64,000 nt of DNA from Nocardia seriolae NBRC 15557 (lineage in GTDB: Bacteria; Actinomycetota; Actinomycetes; Mycobacteriales; Mycobacteriaceae): contig NZ_BJWY01000024.1 of the NCBI RefSeq assembly GCF_007990715.1, positions 1-64,000 on the forward strand. The letters run 5' to 3'. Under the pieces are notes generated by a model. It made no database searches and was not told where the DNA came from. It worked only from the letters and a program-made list of their open reading frames with translations. Positions 27,978-37,743 of this stretch are shown here, one piece after another. Positions within the stretch are counted from its first letter, which is position 1. Every line of letters starts with the position of its first letter. Made by a program: the position numbers and the translations under genes.

Positions 27978-28895
27978 TCACAAAGTGCGCGCGAACCACA
28001 CCTGATCGCGCAACCGCAGCCCGTCGACCTCCATCACCTCCGGATACCCCGCCTCGGGGGTGAACACATCGGCCACCACCCGCGTCATCCGGAACCCGCA
28101 CCGCTGATAGAAGCGCAGATTGCCGACATCGGCGGTCGCGGTGGCCACCTCCACCCGCACCACCCCCGCCGCCGCGGCCGCCGACAACACCGTCTCGATC
28201 ATCGCCCGGCCCACCCCGCCACCGCGGAACGGCTCGGCCACTGCGGTATTGAGAATCTCCCACACCGACCCGTCCGCCTCCGGGGCCGCCTGGATGTGAC
28301 CGACCACCACCCCCGCCCCGCTCCGCGCCACCCACACCCGCCCGCGCCCGATATGGCCCTGCAGGGCCTGCTCGGAATCCTCGGCCTCACGGAAGGAGAA
28401 CGCGATCGCCGCCCGATCACCGTCGTACTCCTCGATACCCACCGGCTCCGGTCCGGCCGGCACCACGATCACCATCCACCCGTCGGGATCGGTCACCGCG
28501 AACGCCCCCGCCGCCACCCAAAACGGATTGTCCGGAACCACCTCGGCCACACCGTGACCGGCCAGCCGCGTGCGCAACCCCTCGAACCCCGCCCGCACAT
28601 ACAACACCACCGCGTGTTCGGGATCAGCCGGCGGCGGTGGCGGCGCGTCATCGCGGCGCACCAACTCCAACTGCGTGCGCGCATCGGGCAACCCGAACAC
28701 GAACCCGCTGTAGCCCGCGTGATCCTCGAACGCGAAAAGCTGTGCCAGCCCGAGCATGTCGCGATAGAACACCGCGCACTCCACCAGCCGATCGGTGGCC
28801 CGCGCGAACCGCGCGGCCGCCAGCGACACCCTCGTCATCGGCGACACCGTGGCCGTCGACGACACCGAGCCCGAATCCGGGGTATCCAACGACAT
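27978..28895 (-). CDS. VOC-GNAT fusion protein
   Basis: 305 residues from ATG 28895 (MSLDTPDSGS); ATG 28838 (MTRVSLAAAR) is an alternative. The N-terminal 140 residues form a vicinal-oxygen-chelate (glyoxalase/bleomycin-resistance) domain: LVECAVFYRDMLGLAQLFAF, FVFGLPDARTQLELVRRD, AVTDPDGWMVIVVP. The C-terminal 160 residues form a GNAT acetyltransferase domain: the acetyl-CoA loop VAEPFRGGGVGRAMIETVLS and NLRFYQRCGFRMTRVV. Such fusions occur in actinobacteria and may detoxify small molecules, but no substrate is known. It is cytoplasmic. It lies 185 bp upstream of the thiolase start, reading the same way, and downstream of a decayed regulator. Confidence 0.85.
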   Translation of the reverse strand: MSLDTPDSGSVSSTATVSPMTRVSLAAARFARATDRLVECAVFYRDMLGLAQLFAFEDHAGYSGFVFGLPDARTQLELVRRDDAPPPPPADPEHAVVLYVRAGFEGLRTRLAGHGVAEVVPDNPFWVAAGAFAVTDPDGWMVIVVPAGPEPVGIEEYDGDRAAIAFSFREAEDSEQALQGHIGRGRVWVARSGAGVVVGHIQAAPEADGSVWEILNTAVAEPFRGGGVGRAMIETVLSAAAAAGVVRVEVATATADVGNLRFYQRCGFRMTRVVADVFTPEAGYPEVMEVDGLRLRDQVWFARTL

Positions 28896-29029
28896 CTCCT
28901 CACCTGCGCAGCGACACACCGCCCTCCAGCATGCGCGACCCCGCACCCCCGGGTCGACCCATTAACCACCCACCCGCACACCAGCGCGCCACCGCGGCGC
29001 TCACGACCCCGAATCCGGCTCGCCGATCA

Positions 29030-29622
29030 CGGCGGCGGCGCGCCCGGCGCAGGCGGGCCCCGAACGCCAGCCGGGTGCGGGCCTCCTCGAACGCGTCGAG
29101 GGTGCGCGCATGCCAGGCCAGCGCCGTCTCGAACGCCTCGAGCATCACCGCGTCGCCCGACAGCAGCGCCAGCGCCCGATACGCGCGCGCCAGCGCCCAC
29201 GGCTGCCCCTTGAGCCGCGCCGCGGCCAGATACGCCGCCGCCACCGGGCGCGCCCGCTGCGCAAGACCCACCCGCAGATAGGCTTCCACCAGATCCGGGC
29301 CCGGATCCACATCCGGATCCCGCACCCCCAGCTGCGTCAGCAAACCCGCCAGCTCCTCCCACCGGGCGCGCGCGGTCTCGGGGTCGTCGGCCGCCAGCGC
29401 CGCATCCCCGCGCGCCTGCATCGCCCACACCCGGAACAGGTGGATACGGCGCGGCTCGCAGATCTCCAGGGCCGCCGCCACATTCGCCGCACAGTCGTCG
29501 AAACGTCCCTGACGCGCCTGCACGCACGCCAGACCGGCCAGATTCCCCGCCAACTCGAGCGGCCGCCCGGTCTCGCGCGCCAGCCGCGCCCCCTCGCTGT
29601 AGGTGGCCACCGCGGTGGTGCC
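29030..29622 (-). pseudogene. Fragment of a LuxR-family regulator (TPR region only)
   Basis: About 200 residues of tetratricopeptide-like helices: YSEGARLARETGRPLELAGN, LAGLACVQARQGRFDDCAAN, IHLFRVWAMQARGDAAL, ALAWHARTLDAFEEARTRLA. This is the middle part of large MalT/LuxR regulators, which are 800-900 residues with an N-terminal ATPase and a C-terminal helix-turn-helix. Both of those ends are missing here. The 5' edge (near 29622) abuts the truncated 5' edge of a glycosyltransferase on the other strand; the 3' edge (near 29035) ends in Arg-rich nonsense before the VOC-GNAT gene. It cannot act as a regulator. Confidence 0.8.
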
Positions 29623-29629
29623 ACCCGGC

Positions 29630-30598
29630 GTCGCCGCCAAACTCGCCGACCTCACCGGCGGGTCCCTGGTCACCAACTTCATGGTCTTCGCCGACCTGAT
29701 CGCCGAACGCCACTACGACCTCGTCATCGCCGACGAAGCCTGGGACATCGACCATTTCCTGCACGAGAACCCCGAACTGAAAACCTTCGCCTACGCCTGG
29801 CTCACCGACTTCGTCGGCTGGCTGCTCCAACCCGACGGCGGCGCCCACGAGGCCGCCCTCACCGCCGACTACAACCTGGAAATGATCACCCAGCGCGCCC
29901 GCTACCGGCGCCTGCGCGACCGCTCCCTGTTCATCGGCGACCCCGACGACATCGTGCCCGACCGCCTCGGTCCCGGCCTGCCCCGCATCCGCGACTGGAC
30001 CGAAAACCACTTCGAATTCACCGGCTACATCACCGGATTCGACCCCGCCGGGCTGCGCCGCGCGCAACTGCACGCCGAATTCGGCTACGCGCCGGGCGAA
30101 AAGATCTGCCTGGTCACCGCCGGCGGCTCCGGCGTCGGGCAGCACCTGCTGCGCCGCGTCCTCGACGCGGTCCCCCTGGTCCGCCACCTCGACCCCGACG
30201 TGCGTTTCGTCGTGGTCGCCGGACCCCGCATCGACCGCGCCGACATGCCGCGCCCCGACGGCGTGCAGATCCACGGCTTCCTGCCCGACCCGCACCGCCG
30301 CCTGGCCGCCTGCGACGCCGCCATCGTGCAGGGCGGGCTGACCACCTGCATGGAGTTGACCGCCCAGCAGATCCCGTTCCTCTACGTCCCGCTGCGCCAC
30401 CACTTCGAACAGCAACGCCACGTGCGCCACCGCCTCGACCGCCACCGCGCCGGCCACCACCTCGACTACGCCGTCGCCACCGACCCGGCCGCCCTCGCCG
30501 AAGCCCTGCGCAAACAACTCACCCGCCACCCCGACTACCTGCCCGTGCCCGCCGACGGCGCCGACAAGGCCGCCGCCATGCTCGCCGAGCTGCTGTAA
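29630..30598 (+). pseudogene. 5'-truncated MurG-like glycosyltransferase
   Basis: About 322 residues, open from 29603, with homology starting near VAAKLADLTGGSLVTNFMVF. It has the acceptor-side remainder YDLVIADEAWDIDHFLHENP and a full nucleotide-sugar domain: FGYAPGEKICLVTAGGSGVG, VRFVVVAGPRID, HGFLPDPHRRLAACDAAIVQ, GGLTTCMELTAQQIPFLYVP. Normal length for this group is about 400-420 residues; the first 80-100 residues of the N-terminal Rossmann half are gone. There is no convincing start codon with a ribosome site. The 5' break falls exactly where the LuxR fragment begins on the other strand. Confidence 0.75.
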
Positions 30599-30695
30599 CC
30601 GACTGGCACGCACCGGATTCCAGTCACGCCGTCGCGCCGGGCCGGAGCGAGGACCGATCGGCGCGGTGTCAGGACCTGCGCGGTGTCGCGGCAGT

Positions 30696-30715
30696 GCCCC
30701 GGCTCGCGCCGGGGC
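30696..30715. terminator. Hairpin between the glycosyltransferase fragment and mshC
   Basis: GCCCCGG and CCGGGGC, 7-bp stem with a 6-nt loop, 13 nt past the mshC stop (minus strand). Confidence 0.5.
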
Positions 30716-30727
30716 CGGACCGGCTGA

Positions 30728-31966
30728 TCAGAGCGCGATGCCCAGCAGCGCGTCGACCGTGTCCTTGATCAACGCCGGAGCGGTGGCGTCGGGGCCGCCG
30801 TAGGTCAGCGCCTGCTGCGCCCAGGCGTCGATCGCGGCCAGCGCCCCGGGGGTGTCCAGATCATCGGCCAGATGCCGGCGCACCCGCGCCACCGTGTCGC
30901 TCGCGTCGGGACCCGCGGCCGGCGCCACCGCGCCACGCCAGCGTTCGAGACGCGAATTCGCCTCGGCCAGTACCACATCCGACCATTCCCGGTCGGCACG
31001 GTAGTGTCCGGCGAACAGGCCCAGCCGGATCGCGCCCGGATCGGTGCCCGCGCGGCGCAGCTTGGACACGAACACCAGATTGCCGCGCGACTTGGACATC
31101 TTCTCGCCATCGAGGCCGATCAGCCCGGCATGCACGTAATGGCGGGCGAAACGGCGGCCCTTCACCAGCGCTTCGGCATGCGCGGCGGAATACTCGTGAT
31201 GCGGGTAGATCAGATCGCTGCCGCCGCCCTGCACATCGAACTCGGTGCCGAGGCGGTTGAGCGCGATCGCCGCACACTCGATGTGCCAGCCCGGGCGGCC
31301 CGCCCCGAAGGGCGCCGGCCACGACGGCTCACCGGGACGCTCGGCCCGCCACAGCAGCGCGTCGATCGGATCGCGTTTACCCGGGCGCTCCGGATCGCCA
31401 CCGCGCTCGGCGAACAGTCGCTCCATGGTCGCCCGGTCATAGCCGGACTCGTAACCGAACTGCTCGGTCGCGTCGTGGCGGAAGTACACATCGGGATACT
31501 GCGGATCCTCGACCACATAGGCCGCGCCCGAGGCCAGCAACTTGTCGACGAGCTCCACGACCTCGGCCACCGACTCGATCGCGCCGATGTAATCGCGCGG
31601 CGGGATCACCCGCAACGCGGCCATGTCCGCACGGAACAACTCGATCTCGCGGGTACCCAGCTCGCGCCAGTCGATACCGTCGCGGCGCGCCCGCTCGAAC
31701 AGCGGATCATCGACATCGGTGGTGTTCTGCACGTAGTGCACCTCGTGCCCGCCGTCGCGCCAGAGCCGGTTGACCAGATCGAAGGCCAGATAGGTGGCGG
31801 CATGCCCGAGATGGGTGGCGTCATAGGGGGTGATGCCGCACACGTACATCGTCGCCGTCGCACCCGGGGTCACCGGGCGGACCTGCTTGTCGGCGGTGTC
31901 GTAGAGACGCAACGCCGGCCCGGATCCGGGAACGGAAGGGACGGCGATATCGGGCCAGGACTGCAT
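30728..31966 (-). CDS. mshC: Mycothiol ligase MshC (cysteine:GlcN-Ins ligase)
   Basis: 412 residues, the family length. It joins cysteine to GlcN-inositol using ATP, the penultimate step of mycothiol synthesis. The protein is a cysteinyl-tRNA synthetase paralogue: zinc/entry motif [20 protein letters not shown] (HIGH-like HLGH), [35 protein letters not shown] and EKMSKSRGN (KMSKS). The start [10 protein letters not shown] matches the mycobacterial N-terminus (MQSW). No ribosome site is obvious. In M. tuberculosis the same gene heads the block that contains uppP and pyrD, as here. Cytoplasmic and expected to be important for redox balance. Confidence 0.97.
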   Translation of the reverse strand: MQSWPDIAVPSVPGSGPALRLYDTADKQVRPVTPGATATMYVCGITPYDATHLGHAATYLAFDLVNRLWRDGGHEVHYVQNTTDVDDPLFERARRDGIDWRELGTREIELFRADMAALRVIPPRDYIGAIESVAEVVELVDKLLASGAAYVVEDPQYPDVYFRHDATEQFGYESGYDRATMERLFAERGGDPERPGKRDPIDALLWRAERPGEPSWPAPFGAGRPGWHIECAAIALNRLGTEFDVQGGGSDLIYPHHEYSAAHAEALVKGRRFARHYVHAGLIGLDGEKMSKSRGNLVFVSKLRRAGTDPGAIRLGLFAGHYRADREWSDVVLAEANSRLERWRGAVAPAAGPDASDTVARVRRHLADDLDTPGALAAIDAWAQQALTYGGPDATAPALIKDTVDALLGIAL

Positions 31967-32150
31967 GAGTCGAGGTTAACGCCGAGATCGCCGCGCGCCC
32001 CCGCCACCCCCGCACCGGTGTGCCGCGCGACACGCGCCCGGACGGGCCGACCTGCACCCTAGTCACGGGCGCGGAAGTGTCAACGGTTGCAATCACGCCG
32101 AACCGAACGACACCGTCGATAGGGGGCGGGAATCGGAAGAGGGGCGGGAA

Positions 32151-32921
32151 TCAGAAGGCGGGCCAGGGAATCGGGCGCTGACCCGAGGGGCGCGGCATCA
32201 CCGGATCCTCGAGCAGACCCCGCCCCCGCGCCTCGAGCGCCTCGATCTCGGCGTCGGTGATCAACCCCGCCAGCCGCTCACCCAGCTCCCCGGGCAGCGC
32301 CTTGACCAGAACCGTGATGTCGGTGAGCAATTCATCGGCCACCCGCTCACCGGCCCACCCCCACAACACCGTTCGCAACTTCGGCTCGGCGTGCAGGCAG
32401 ATCCCGTGATCGACCCCGTACACGCGCCCGTCACGCCCGGCCAGCGCGTGCCCGCCCTTGCGGTCGGCATTGTTGATCAGCACATCGAGCACCGCCATGC
32501 GCAGCAGCCCCGGATCCTGGGCGTGCACCAGCGACACCGGATGCCCCGCCGGATCCAGCGCCCGCAACACCTCCCGATAGCCGGGCGGCACCGCATCCAC
32601 CGGGCACAGATCCACCAGATCCGGACCCTCGCCGTCCTCGACGACCTCGATCCAGCGCTGCACCATGCCCGGCCCGAAGGGCCCCTGGCCCAACACCGTT
32701 TCGGGGATCACGCCCCAGCCCAGCGCCTGCGACACCAGATAGGAGGCCACCTCCCGCGCGGCCAGGGTGCCGTCGGGGAAATCCCACAGCGGGCGCTCCC
32801 CGCGCACCGGCTTGTACACCACGCGCAGCCCCTCGCCGGTCTCGCACACCAGGGTCACATTGCTGGCGGTGGTGACCTGCCCGATCACCGTCAGCTCGGC
32901 GGTGGCCAGCGGGTCGTCCAC
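32151..32921 (-). CDS. SCO1664 family protein (PI3/4-kinase-like fold)
   Basis: 256 residues from GTG 32921, with GAGGA inside the end of the preceding gene and only a 3-nt gap. Kinase-like elements: RVVYKPVRGERPLWDFP (Lys in the ATP pocket), REVASYLVSQALGWGVIPET, VLINNADRKGGHAL (catalytic loop with Asp near residue 153) and YGVDHGICLHAEPKLRTVLW (metal-binding DHG). The family is conserved in actinobacteria beside DUF3090 and the MSMEG_4193-type phosphatase; its substrate is unknown. It lies fourth in the uppP-phosphatase-DUF3090 operon, read on the minus strand. Confidence 0.85.
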   Translation of the reverse strand: MDDPLATAELTVIGQVTTASNVTLVCETGEGLRVVYKPVRGERPLWDFPDGTLAAREVASYLVSQALGWGVIPETVLGQGPFGPGMVQRWIEVVEDGEGPDLVDLCPVDAVPPGYREVLRALDPAGHPVSLVHAQDPGLLRMAVLDVLINNADRKGGHALAGRDGRVYGVDHGICLHAEPKLRTVLWGWAGERVADELLTDITVLVKALPGELGERLAGLITDAEIEALEARGRGLLEDPVMPRPSGQRPIPWPAF

Positions 32922-32924
32922 GAT

Positions 32925-33518
32925 TCAGTCCTCGTCGTCGTCGGTCTCGGTGGCGCCGAAGATCTCGCCACGCTTGTAGCCGTTGGTGCGCACGCACATG
33001 TGCCCGGCCGGGGACAGCGGCTCCCCGCACAGCGGGCACGGCGGGCGCCCGGCGGCGATCACCCGCGCCGAGCGCAACGCGAACTCGCGCGCCTGGATCG
33101 GGGTCAGGAACACCCGCACCGCGTCGGGCCCCTCCTCGGTGTCATCGAGCACCACCGACTCGTCGACCTCGGTCTCGGTGATCGCCAGCAACTCCACCAC
33201 CACCGCGTTCGCATCCGCGTCCCAGCCCAAACCCATGGTGCCGACCCGGAATTCGGCATCGATCGGGGTGACCAACGGCGCGGTGTCGGCCACATCGGCG
33301 GCCTGGGGCGGCACGTTCGTGCCGAACCGGCGTTGCACCTCGTCCAGCAGCAGACCCATCCGATCGGCCAGCACCTTCACCTGCTGCTTCTCGAGCAGCA
33401 CGCTGATCACCCGCGGCTCCTGCACCGCCTGCAGGTAGAACGCGCGGTCGCCCGGCTCGCCGACGGTGCCGGCGACGAAACGATCGGGGGTGCGGAAGAT
33501 ATGGATTGCCCGGCCCAT
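32925..33518 (-). CDS. DUF3090 family protein
   Basis: 197 residues from ATG 33518 (MGRAIHIFRTPDRF), with GGAGG 4 nt upstream, preferred over 33542. Conserved actinobacterial family of unknown biochemical role. Seen: FVAGTVGEPGDRAFYLQAVQ, VSVLLEKQQV-type helix, LGWDADANAVVVEL, and a C-terminal zinc ribbon PPCPLCGEPLSPAGHMCVRTNGY with paired Cys (CPLCG and a later Cys). The acidic tail (ETDDDED) carries the ribosome site for the next gene. Always found next to SCO1664 and a histidine phosphatase, suggesting a shared pathway. Confidence 0.9.
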   Translation of the reverse strand: MGRAIHIFRTPDRFVAGTVGEPGDRAFYLQAVQEPRVISVLLEKQQVKVLADRMGLLLDEVQRRFGTNVPPQAADVADTAPLVTPIDAEFRVGTMGLGWDADANAVVVELLAITETEVDESVVLDDTEEGPDAVRVFLTPIQAREFALRSARVIAAGRPPCPLCGEPLSPAGHMCVRTNGYKRGEIFGATETDDDED

Positions 33519-33544
33519 TGCACCTCCATTCGGTTCACTCACAC

Positions 33545-34279
33545 TTATGAATCGGGGCGTTCCGCAACCCCATTATCCGTACTGTCGGTGGTACCCGTTT
33601 CTCCGCCGGGAACCGGCCCCGAGCGCGATGCGCCGCCGGTTCGCGGTGAAATCGCCGCCAAGCCGGACAGATCCGGGCCGGTGTCGTTCACCCGCCACAC
33701 ATACGGGGCGGTCGGGGTGTAGCGGATGACGCTGATCGAGGCCGGTTCCACCACGATCCGCTGGAAGCCGTCGAGGTGGATGCCGAAACCGTCGGCCAGC
33801 ACCGCCTTGATGACATCGCCGTGCGTGCACGCAATCCACAACACATCGCTACCATGCCGGGCGGCCAATTGCCGATCGCGTTCGCGGATAGCGGACACCG
33901 CGCGAAACTGCACCTGCGCCAAGGACTCTCCGGAGGGGAAGGTGGCCGCCGAGGCGTGGCGCTGCACCACCTTCCACAGCGGCTCGCTGACCAGGTCGCC
34001 CAGGGCCTTGCCGGTCCAGTCGCCGTAGTCGACCTCGAGCAGCCGCTCGTCGGGTTCGGCCTCGACACCGAGCTTGTCGGCCAGGGGGGCGACGGTGCGC
34101 TGGCAGCGCAGCAGCGGTGAGCACACGATCGCCTCGATGGGCAGCGATCCCAGCCGCTGCACCAGCCCCTGCGCCTGCTCACGGCCGCGGTCGGTCAGAT
34201 CGACGCCGGCGCTGCGCCCGGCCAGGGTGCGGGCAGTGTTCGACGTGGACACGCCGTGCCGCAACAGGATCACCGTCAC
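33545..34279 (-). CDS. MSMEG_4193-type histidine phosphatase
   Basis: 244 residues from GTG 34279. Phosphoglycerate-mutase-fold phosphatase: catalytic LLRHGVSTSNTARTLAGR (RHG with His near residue 8), SPLLRCQRTVAPLA (second Arg), LLEVDYGDWTGK (acid) and WIACTHGDVIKAVLAD (second catalytic His). The C-terminal 40 residues are Ser/Gly/Pro/Thr-rich and look disordered. Substrate unknown; possibly a sugar or nucleotide phosphate. It is the second gene of the uppP operon on the minus strand, 16 nt after uppP and 26 nt before DUF3090. Confidence 0.9.
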   Translation of the reverse strand: MTVILLRHGVSTSNTARTLAGRSAGVDLTDRGREQAQGLVQRLGSLPIEAIVCSPLLRCQRTVAPLADKLGVEAEPDERLLEVDYGDWTGKALGDLVSEPLWKVVQRHASAATFPSGESLAQVQFRAVSAIRERDRQLAARHGSDVLWIACTHGDVIKAVLADGFGIHLDGFQRIVVEPASISVIRYTPTAPYVWRVNDTGPDLSGLAAISPRTGGASRSGPVPGGETGTTDSTDNGVAERPDS

Positions 34280-34295
34280 CGGGACAGCCTACCGA

Positions 34296-35246
34296 CTAGG
34301 TCGCCGACACGACGCCGGTCGCCAGCAGCGCCATCACCGTCAACCCCAGCACGATGCGATAGCCCACGAACCAGTCCAGCGAATGCCGCGTCACGAACTT
34401 CAGCAGCCACGCCACCGACGCATACCCGACCACGAACGACACCAGCGTCGCCACCAGCAGCTGCGGACCCGACGCATTGAGGCCCTCACCGGCGGGTTCG
34501 AAGGCATCGGGCAGCGAGAACAGGCCCGAGGCCACCACCGCCGGAATCGCCAGCAGGAACGAGAACCGCACCGCCGCCTCACGAGTCAGCCCGCAGAACA
34601 GCCCCGCCGAGGACGTCGCCCCCGAACGCGACACGCCCGGGATGAGCGCCAGGCACTGTGCCAGGCCCATGATGAGGCCGTCGCGGGTGGTCAACAGCTC
34701 GAGCGGGCGGCGTGCGCGCCCGTAGATCCTGCCCGAGTAGTACTCCGCGGCCGCGATCACCAGCGCGAACACGATCAGCATGATCGAGATCAGCCACAGA
34801 TTCCGTGCGCCGGTACGGATCTGGTCCTTGAACAGCAGCCCCAGCACCCCGATCGGGACGGTGGCGATGATCACATACCAGCCCACCCGGTAGTCCAGTT
34901 CGCGCTGGACCTCGGGATCCGGGCCGTAGGTGAAGCGCCCGTCTTCGCTCAGCACCGGCAGCCGCGTGGTCGGCGCCTCGTGCACGGGCACCGACTCCCG
35001 TTGCCGCACAACCACCTTCAGCCACACCGTGGTGCACCAGGCCACCAGGATGCGCCAGATGTCGCGGGCGAAGTACACCAGCACCGCCGCCTCGGTGCCC
35101 AGCTGGGTGACCGCGGTGAACGAGGCCCCCGCGTCGTCGCCGAAGAACACCGCCGAGGTGATCCGCAGATGCGCCGAGGATGAGATCGGCAGAAACTCCG
35201 TCAACCCCTGCACCAGGCCCAATACCAGCGCCTGCACCCACGTCAT
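34296..35246 (-). CDS. uppP: Undecaprenyl-diphosphatase UppP (BacA)
   Basis: 316 residues from ATG 35246 ([10 protein letters not shown]); an in-frame GTG at 35258 has GGAGG closer and is a real alternative. An integral membrane enzyme that removes phosphate from undecaprenyl diphosphate to recycle the lipid carrier of cell-wall synthesis. Two family motifs are present: [15 protein letters not shown] near residue 13 (Glu and Ser) and [12 protein letters not shown] near residue 205 (Arg). About eight hydrophobic segments. An insert of about 35 residues between helices ([20 protein letters not shown]) is typical of mycobacterial members. It is the first gene of the operon. Confidence 0.95.
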   Translation of the reverse strand: MTWVQALVLGLVQGLTEFLPISSSAHLRITSAVFFGDDAGASFTAVTQLGTEAAVLVYFARDIWRILVAWCTTVWLKVVVRQRESVPVHEAPTTRLPVLSEDGRFTYGPDPEVQRELDYRVGWYVIIATVPIGVLGLLFKDQIRTGARNLWLISIMLIVFALVIAAAEYYSGRIYGRARRPLELLTTRDGLIMGLAQCLALIPGVSRSGATSSAGLFCGLTREAAVRFSFLLAIPAVVASGLFSLPDAFEPAGEGLNASGPQLLVATLVSFVVGYASVAWLLKFVTRHSLDWFVGYRIVLGLTVMALLATGVVSAT

Positions 35247-35725
35247 CGACTCGCCCACACACCCTCCAGTCCCGAATCCTGTACCGCCGGTGAACGATTC
35301 GCCGCCACCGTGCCCGGCATTCACCAACCCTGCCCGGTTGCGGCCCGCCCGGCGCCCGACCGCGTCCGCCATCGGACCCGGCCCGCACCCCGCCGACCCG
35401 GCCCGACCGGTGCGCGCAACCGCCGGACGGGGACCCGCGGGCCCGCCGGACCGTCTCGTGCACCCCGGCGGATCGTCTCGCCCACCTATCGGTTCGTCCG
35501 GTTCGGTTCGCGCACTGCCCGATTCCAGTCGGGCGCCGCGCGATCCGGCCGCCGCGGTGGCGCAGGGGCGCCGCGACACCGCAGCGACCTTACCGGGCGA
35601 TGTCCGAATCCGGACACGCCCGCGCGAATTTCGCGTCGACCCGCCGATCTCGCCGCGGGCCATAGCGGGGTAGATGCGACAGGTGCGCCTAGGCTGACGC
35701 ATGTGACGAAAGTGCAAGCGCGGTG
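35247..35725. other. Intergenic region between uppP and the aldo/keto reductase
   Basis: About 480 bases, divergent promoters expected. No gene seen. Two dyads lie close together: GGGCG-A-TGTCCG / CGGACA-CGCCC at 35595-35621 and CGCGAA-T-TTCGCG at 35623-35635. Either could be an operator or a hairpin; neither matches a site I can name. Confidence 0.45.
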
Positions 35726-36685
35726 ATGGAACAACGCACGGTCGGCCGCAGCGGGCTGCGGGTGTCTCGGCTCGGGCTGGCCACCCACACCTGGGGCCGC
35801 GAAACCGACGCCGAGGACGCGGCCGCCCAGCTGATGGCGTTCGTGGAAGCGGGCGGCACCCTGGTCGACACCTCCCCGGCCTACGGCGACGGCGCCGCGC
35901 AACACATCCTGGGCGAACTGGTCTCCGAGATCGGGCGCGCAGACCTGGTGCTGGCCGGAAACGCCGGATACACACCGATACTCAGCGACGCCGCCGCCGA
36001 CGCGCCCGCCGCCGTGCGCTGGACCGTGGACGCCTCCCGGCGCACCATGATGCGCCAGCTCGACCACACCCTGACCCAGCTCGGCACCGACCACCTCGAC
36101 CTGTGGACCGTCGCCGCCTGGGACCCGCACACCCCCCTCGAGGAAATCGCCGACACCCTGTCGTGGGCGGTGCGCTCGGGCCGGGTCCGCTACGCCGGGG
36201 CCCGCGGCTACGACGGCTGGCAGCTGGCCACCCTGGCCGCGGCCGCCCCGCTGACCGCCGCCACCACCCCCTACTCGCTGCTCGCGCGCGGGGTCGAGCA
36301 CGAATTCGTGCCCGCCGCACAGCATCACGGCCTGGGCGTGCTCGCCGTCGCCCCGCTGGCCGGAGGCATCCTCACCGGCAAATACCGCGACGGCGTGCCC
36401 GCCGACTCGCGCGGCGCGGACGAGGCCACCGCCGCCGAGATCACCGCCCACCTCGACGAGCGCGCGGTGCGCGTGGTCGACGCGGTGGTCACCGCCGCCG
36501 ACGGGCTGGGCACCTCCCCGCTGGCGGTCGCGCTGGCCTGGGTGCGCGATCAGCCCGCGGTGGCGTCGATGCTGGTCGGGGCGCGAGACATCGGGCAGCT
36601 CACCGGGATTCTGGCCGCCGAGGCCCTGGAACTTCCGCGCGCCATCGCCGCGGCCCTGGGAGACGTGAGCGCACGCACAGAATGA
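35726..36685 (+). CDS. Aldo/keto reductase
   Basis: 319 residues from ATG 35726 (GTG 35723 directly before is an alternative). NADPH-dependent reductase of the AKR fold: [19 protein letters not shown], the catalytic Asp/Tyr pair in [14 protein letters not shown], and [13 protein letters not shown]. The Lys and His of the usual tetrad are less clear: [19 protein letters not shown], with WD replacing the common H-x-P region. The C-terminal cofactor segment is [20 protein letters not shown]. Its stop overlaps a possible start of the substrate-binding protein (ATGA at 36682), so it may be co-transcribed with hmuTUV, although an IdeR-like box sits at the joint. Confidence 0.88.
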   Translation: MEQRTVGRSGLRVSRLGLATHTWGRETDAEDAAAQLMAFVEAGGTLVDTSPAYGDGAAQHILGELVSEIGRADLVLAGNAGYTPILSDAAADAPAAVRWTVDASRRTMMRQLDHTLTQLGTDHLDLWTVAAWDPHTPLEEIADTLSWAVRSGRVRYAGARGYDGWQLATLAAAAPLTAATTPYSLLARGVEHEFVPAAQHHGLGVLAVAPLAGGILTGKYRDGVPADSRGADEATAAEITAHLDERAVRVVDAVVTAADGLGTSPLAVALAWVRDQPAVASMLVGARDIGQLTGILAAEALELPRAIAAALGDVSARTE

Positions 36686-36700
36686 GCAAGGCTACCCTTA
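36682..36700 (+). promoter_or_regulatory. IdeR/DtxR box candidate before hmuT
   Basis: ATGAGCAAGGCTACCCTTA agrees with the consensus TTAGGTTAGGCTAACCTAA at 12 of 19 positions, including the AGGCT core and CCT on the right. It ends 5 nt before the preferred hmuT start. Confidence 0.5.
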
Positions 36701-36705
36701 CCGGC

Positions 36706-37743
36706 ATGAGGTGTCTCCGCACTGCCCGCTCGGCCGCCCGTCCCCTGCTGATCATGCTGCTCGGACTCGGCCTGGTCGCCGGCGTCAGCGCCTGCGGCAG
36801 CGGCACCTCGGGCAGTAGCGGGCAACGCGGCCCGGTCACCGCCAGCGTCGGCGACCTCGACCCGGTCGCCATCGGCCCCGAACCCACCCCGGCGCTGCCG
36901 GTGAGCGTGAAATCCTTCGACGGCACCGAGGTCACCGTCACCGACGCCAGCCGCATCATCGCCGCCGACCGCTACGGCACCCTCGCCCAGACCGTGGTCG
37001 CACTGGGCCTGCGCGCGAAACTGGTGGGCCGCTCCAACTCCGCGGCCTTCCCCGCCGTCACCGACCTGCCCACCGTGTCCAGCGGCAGCGGCACCCTGAG
37101 CGTGGAAGCCGTTGCCGCCCTGCGGCCCACGGTGTTCCTCACCGACACCACCGCGGTCACCCCCGCCCTGCGCGACCAGCTCGAGTCGCTGGGCATCACC
37201 GTGGTCTACTTCGACTCCAAACGCACCCTCGACGGCGTCGTGCCCCAGATCCAGGCCGTGGCCGACGCGCTCGGAGTGCACCAGGCGGGTGTGGCGCTGG
37301 CCAAGCGCACCGGCGACGAGATCGCCGCCGCCACCGCCTCGGTCCCGCACCAGGACACCAAGCCCAGGATCGCATTCCTGTATCTGCGCTCCACCGCCAT
37401 CACCATGATCTTCGGACCCGGCTCCGGCGCCGAATCGCTGATCGCGGCCATCGGCGGAACCGACGCGGCCACCGCCTCCGGCGTCACCCAGGACTTCCTG
37501 CCCATCACCAGCGAAGCCATGATCGCCGCCGCCCCCGACGTGCTGCTGGTCATGAGCGACGGCCTGGCCTCGGTCGGCGGCGTCGACGGCCTCGAGAAGG
37601 TCCCCGGCGTCGCCCAGACCCCCGCCGGGCGCGACCGCCGCGTGGTCGACATGTCCGACGCCGTGCTGCTGTCCTTCGGCCCCAACACCGGCCGCGTCCT
37701 GACCGCCCTGGTCAAGGCCGTCTACGGCACCGCCAACGCATGA
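36706..37743 (+). CDS. hmuT: Haemin ABC transporter substrate-binding lipoprotein HmuT
   Basis: 345 residues from ATG 36706; ATG 36682, overlapping the reductase stop, would add 8 residues. A lipoprotein signal ends in AGVSAC (Cys near 30). The mature part is a class III binding protein: GTEVTVTDASRIIAADRYGT, LPTVSSGSGTLSVEAVAALR (binding-loop region), IAFLYLRSTAITMIFGPGSG, PDVLLVMSDGLASVGGVDGL. It captures haem at the outer face of the membrane and hands it to HmuU. The likely iron-responsive box upstream supports a role in iron supply. The gene ends in an ATGA overlap with the permease. Confidence 0.9.
   Translation: MRCLRTARSAARPLLIMLLGLGLVAGVSACGSGTSGSSGQRGPVTASVGDLDPVAIGPEPTPALPVSVKSFDGTEVTVTDASRIIAADRYGTLAQTVVALGLRAKLVGRSNSAAFPAVTDLPTVSSGSGTLSVEAVAALRPTVFLTDTTAVTPALRDQLESLGITVVYFDSKRTLDGVVPQIQAVADALGVHQAGVALAKRTGDEIAAATASVPHQDTKPRIAFLYLRSTAITMIFGPGSGAESLIAAIGGTDAATASGVTQDFLPITSEAMIAAAPDVLLVMSDGLASVGGVDGLEKVPGVAQTPAGRDRRVVDMSDAVLLSFGPNTGRVLTALVKAVYGTANA

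Noticed and set aside
35684..35706. Second IdeR-like box before the aldo/keto reductase (CCTAGGCTGACG)
   Set aside because: Only about 11 of 19 positions fit and the flanking halves do not pair; not better than background.
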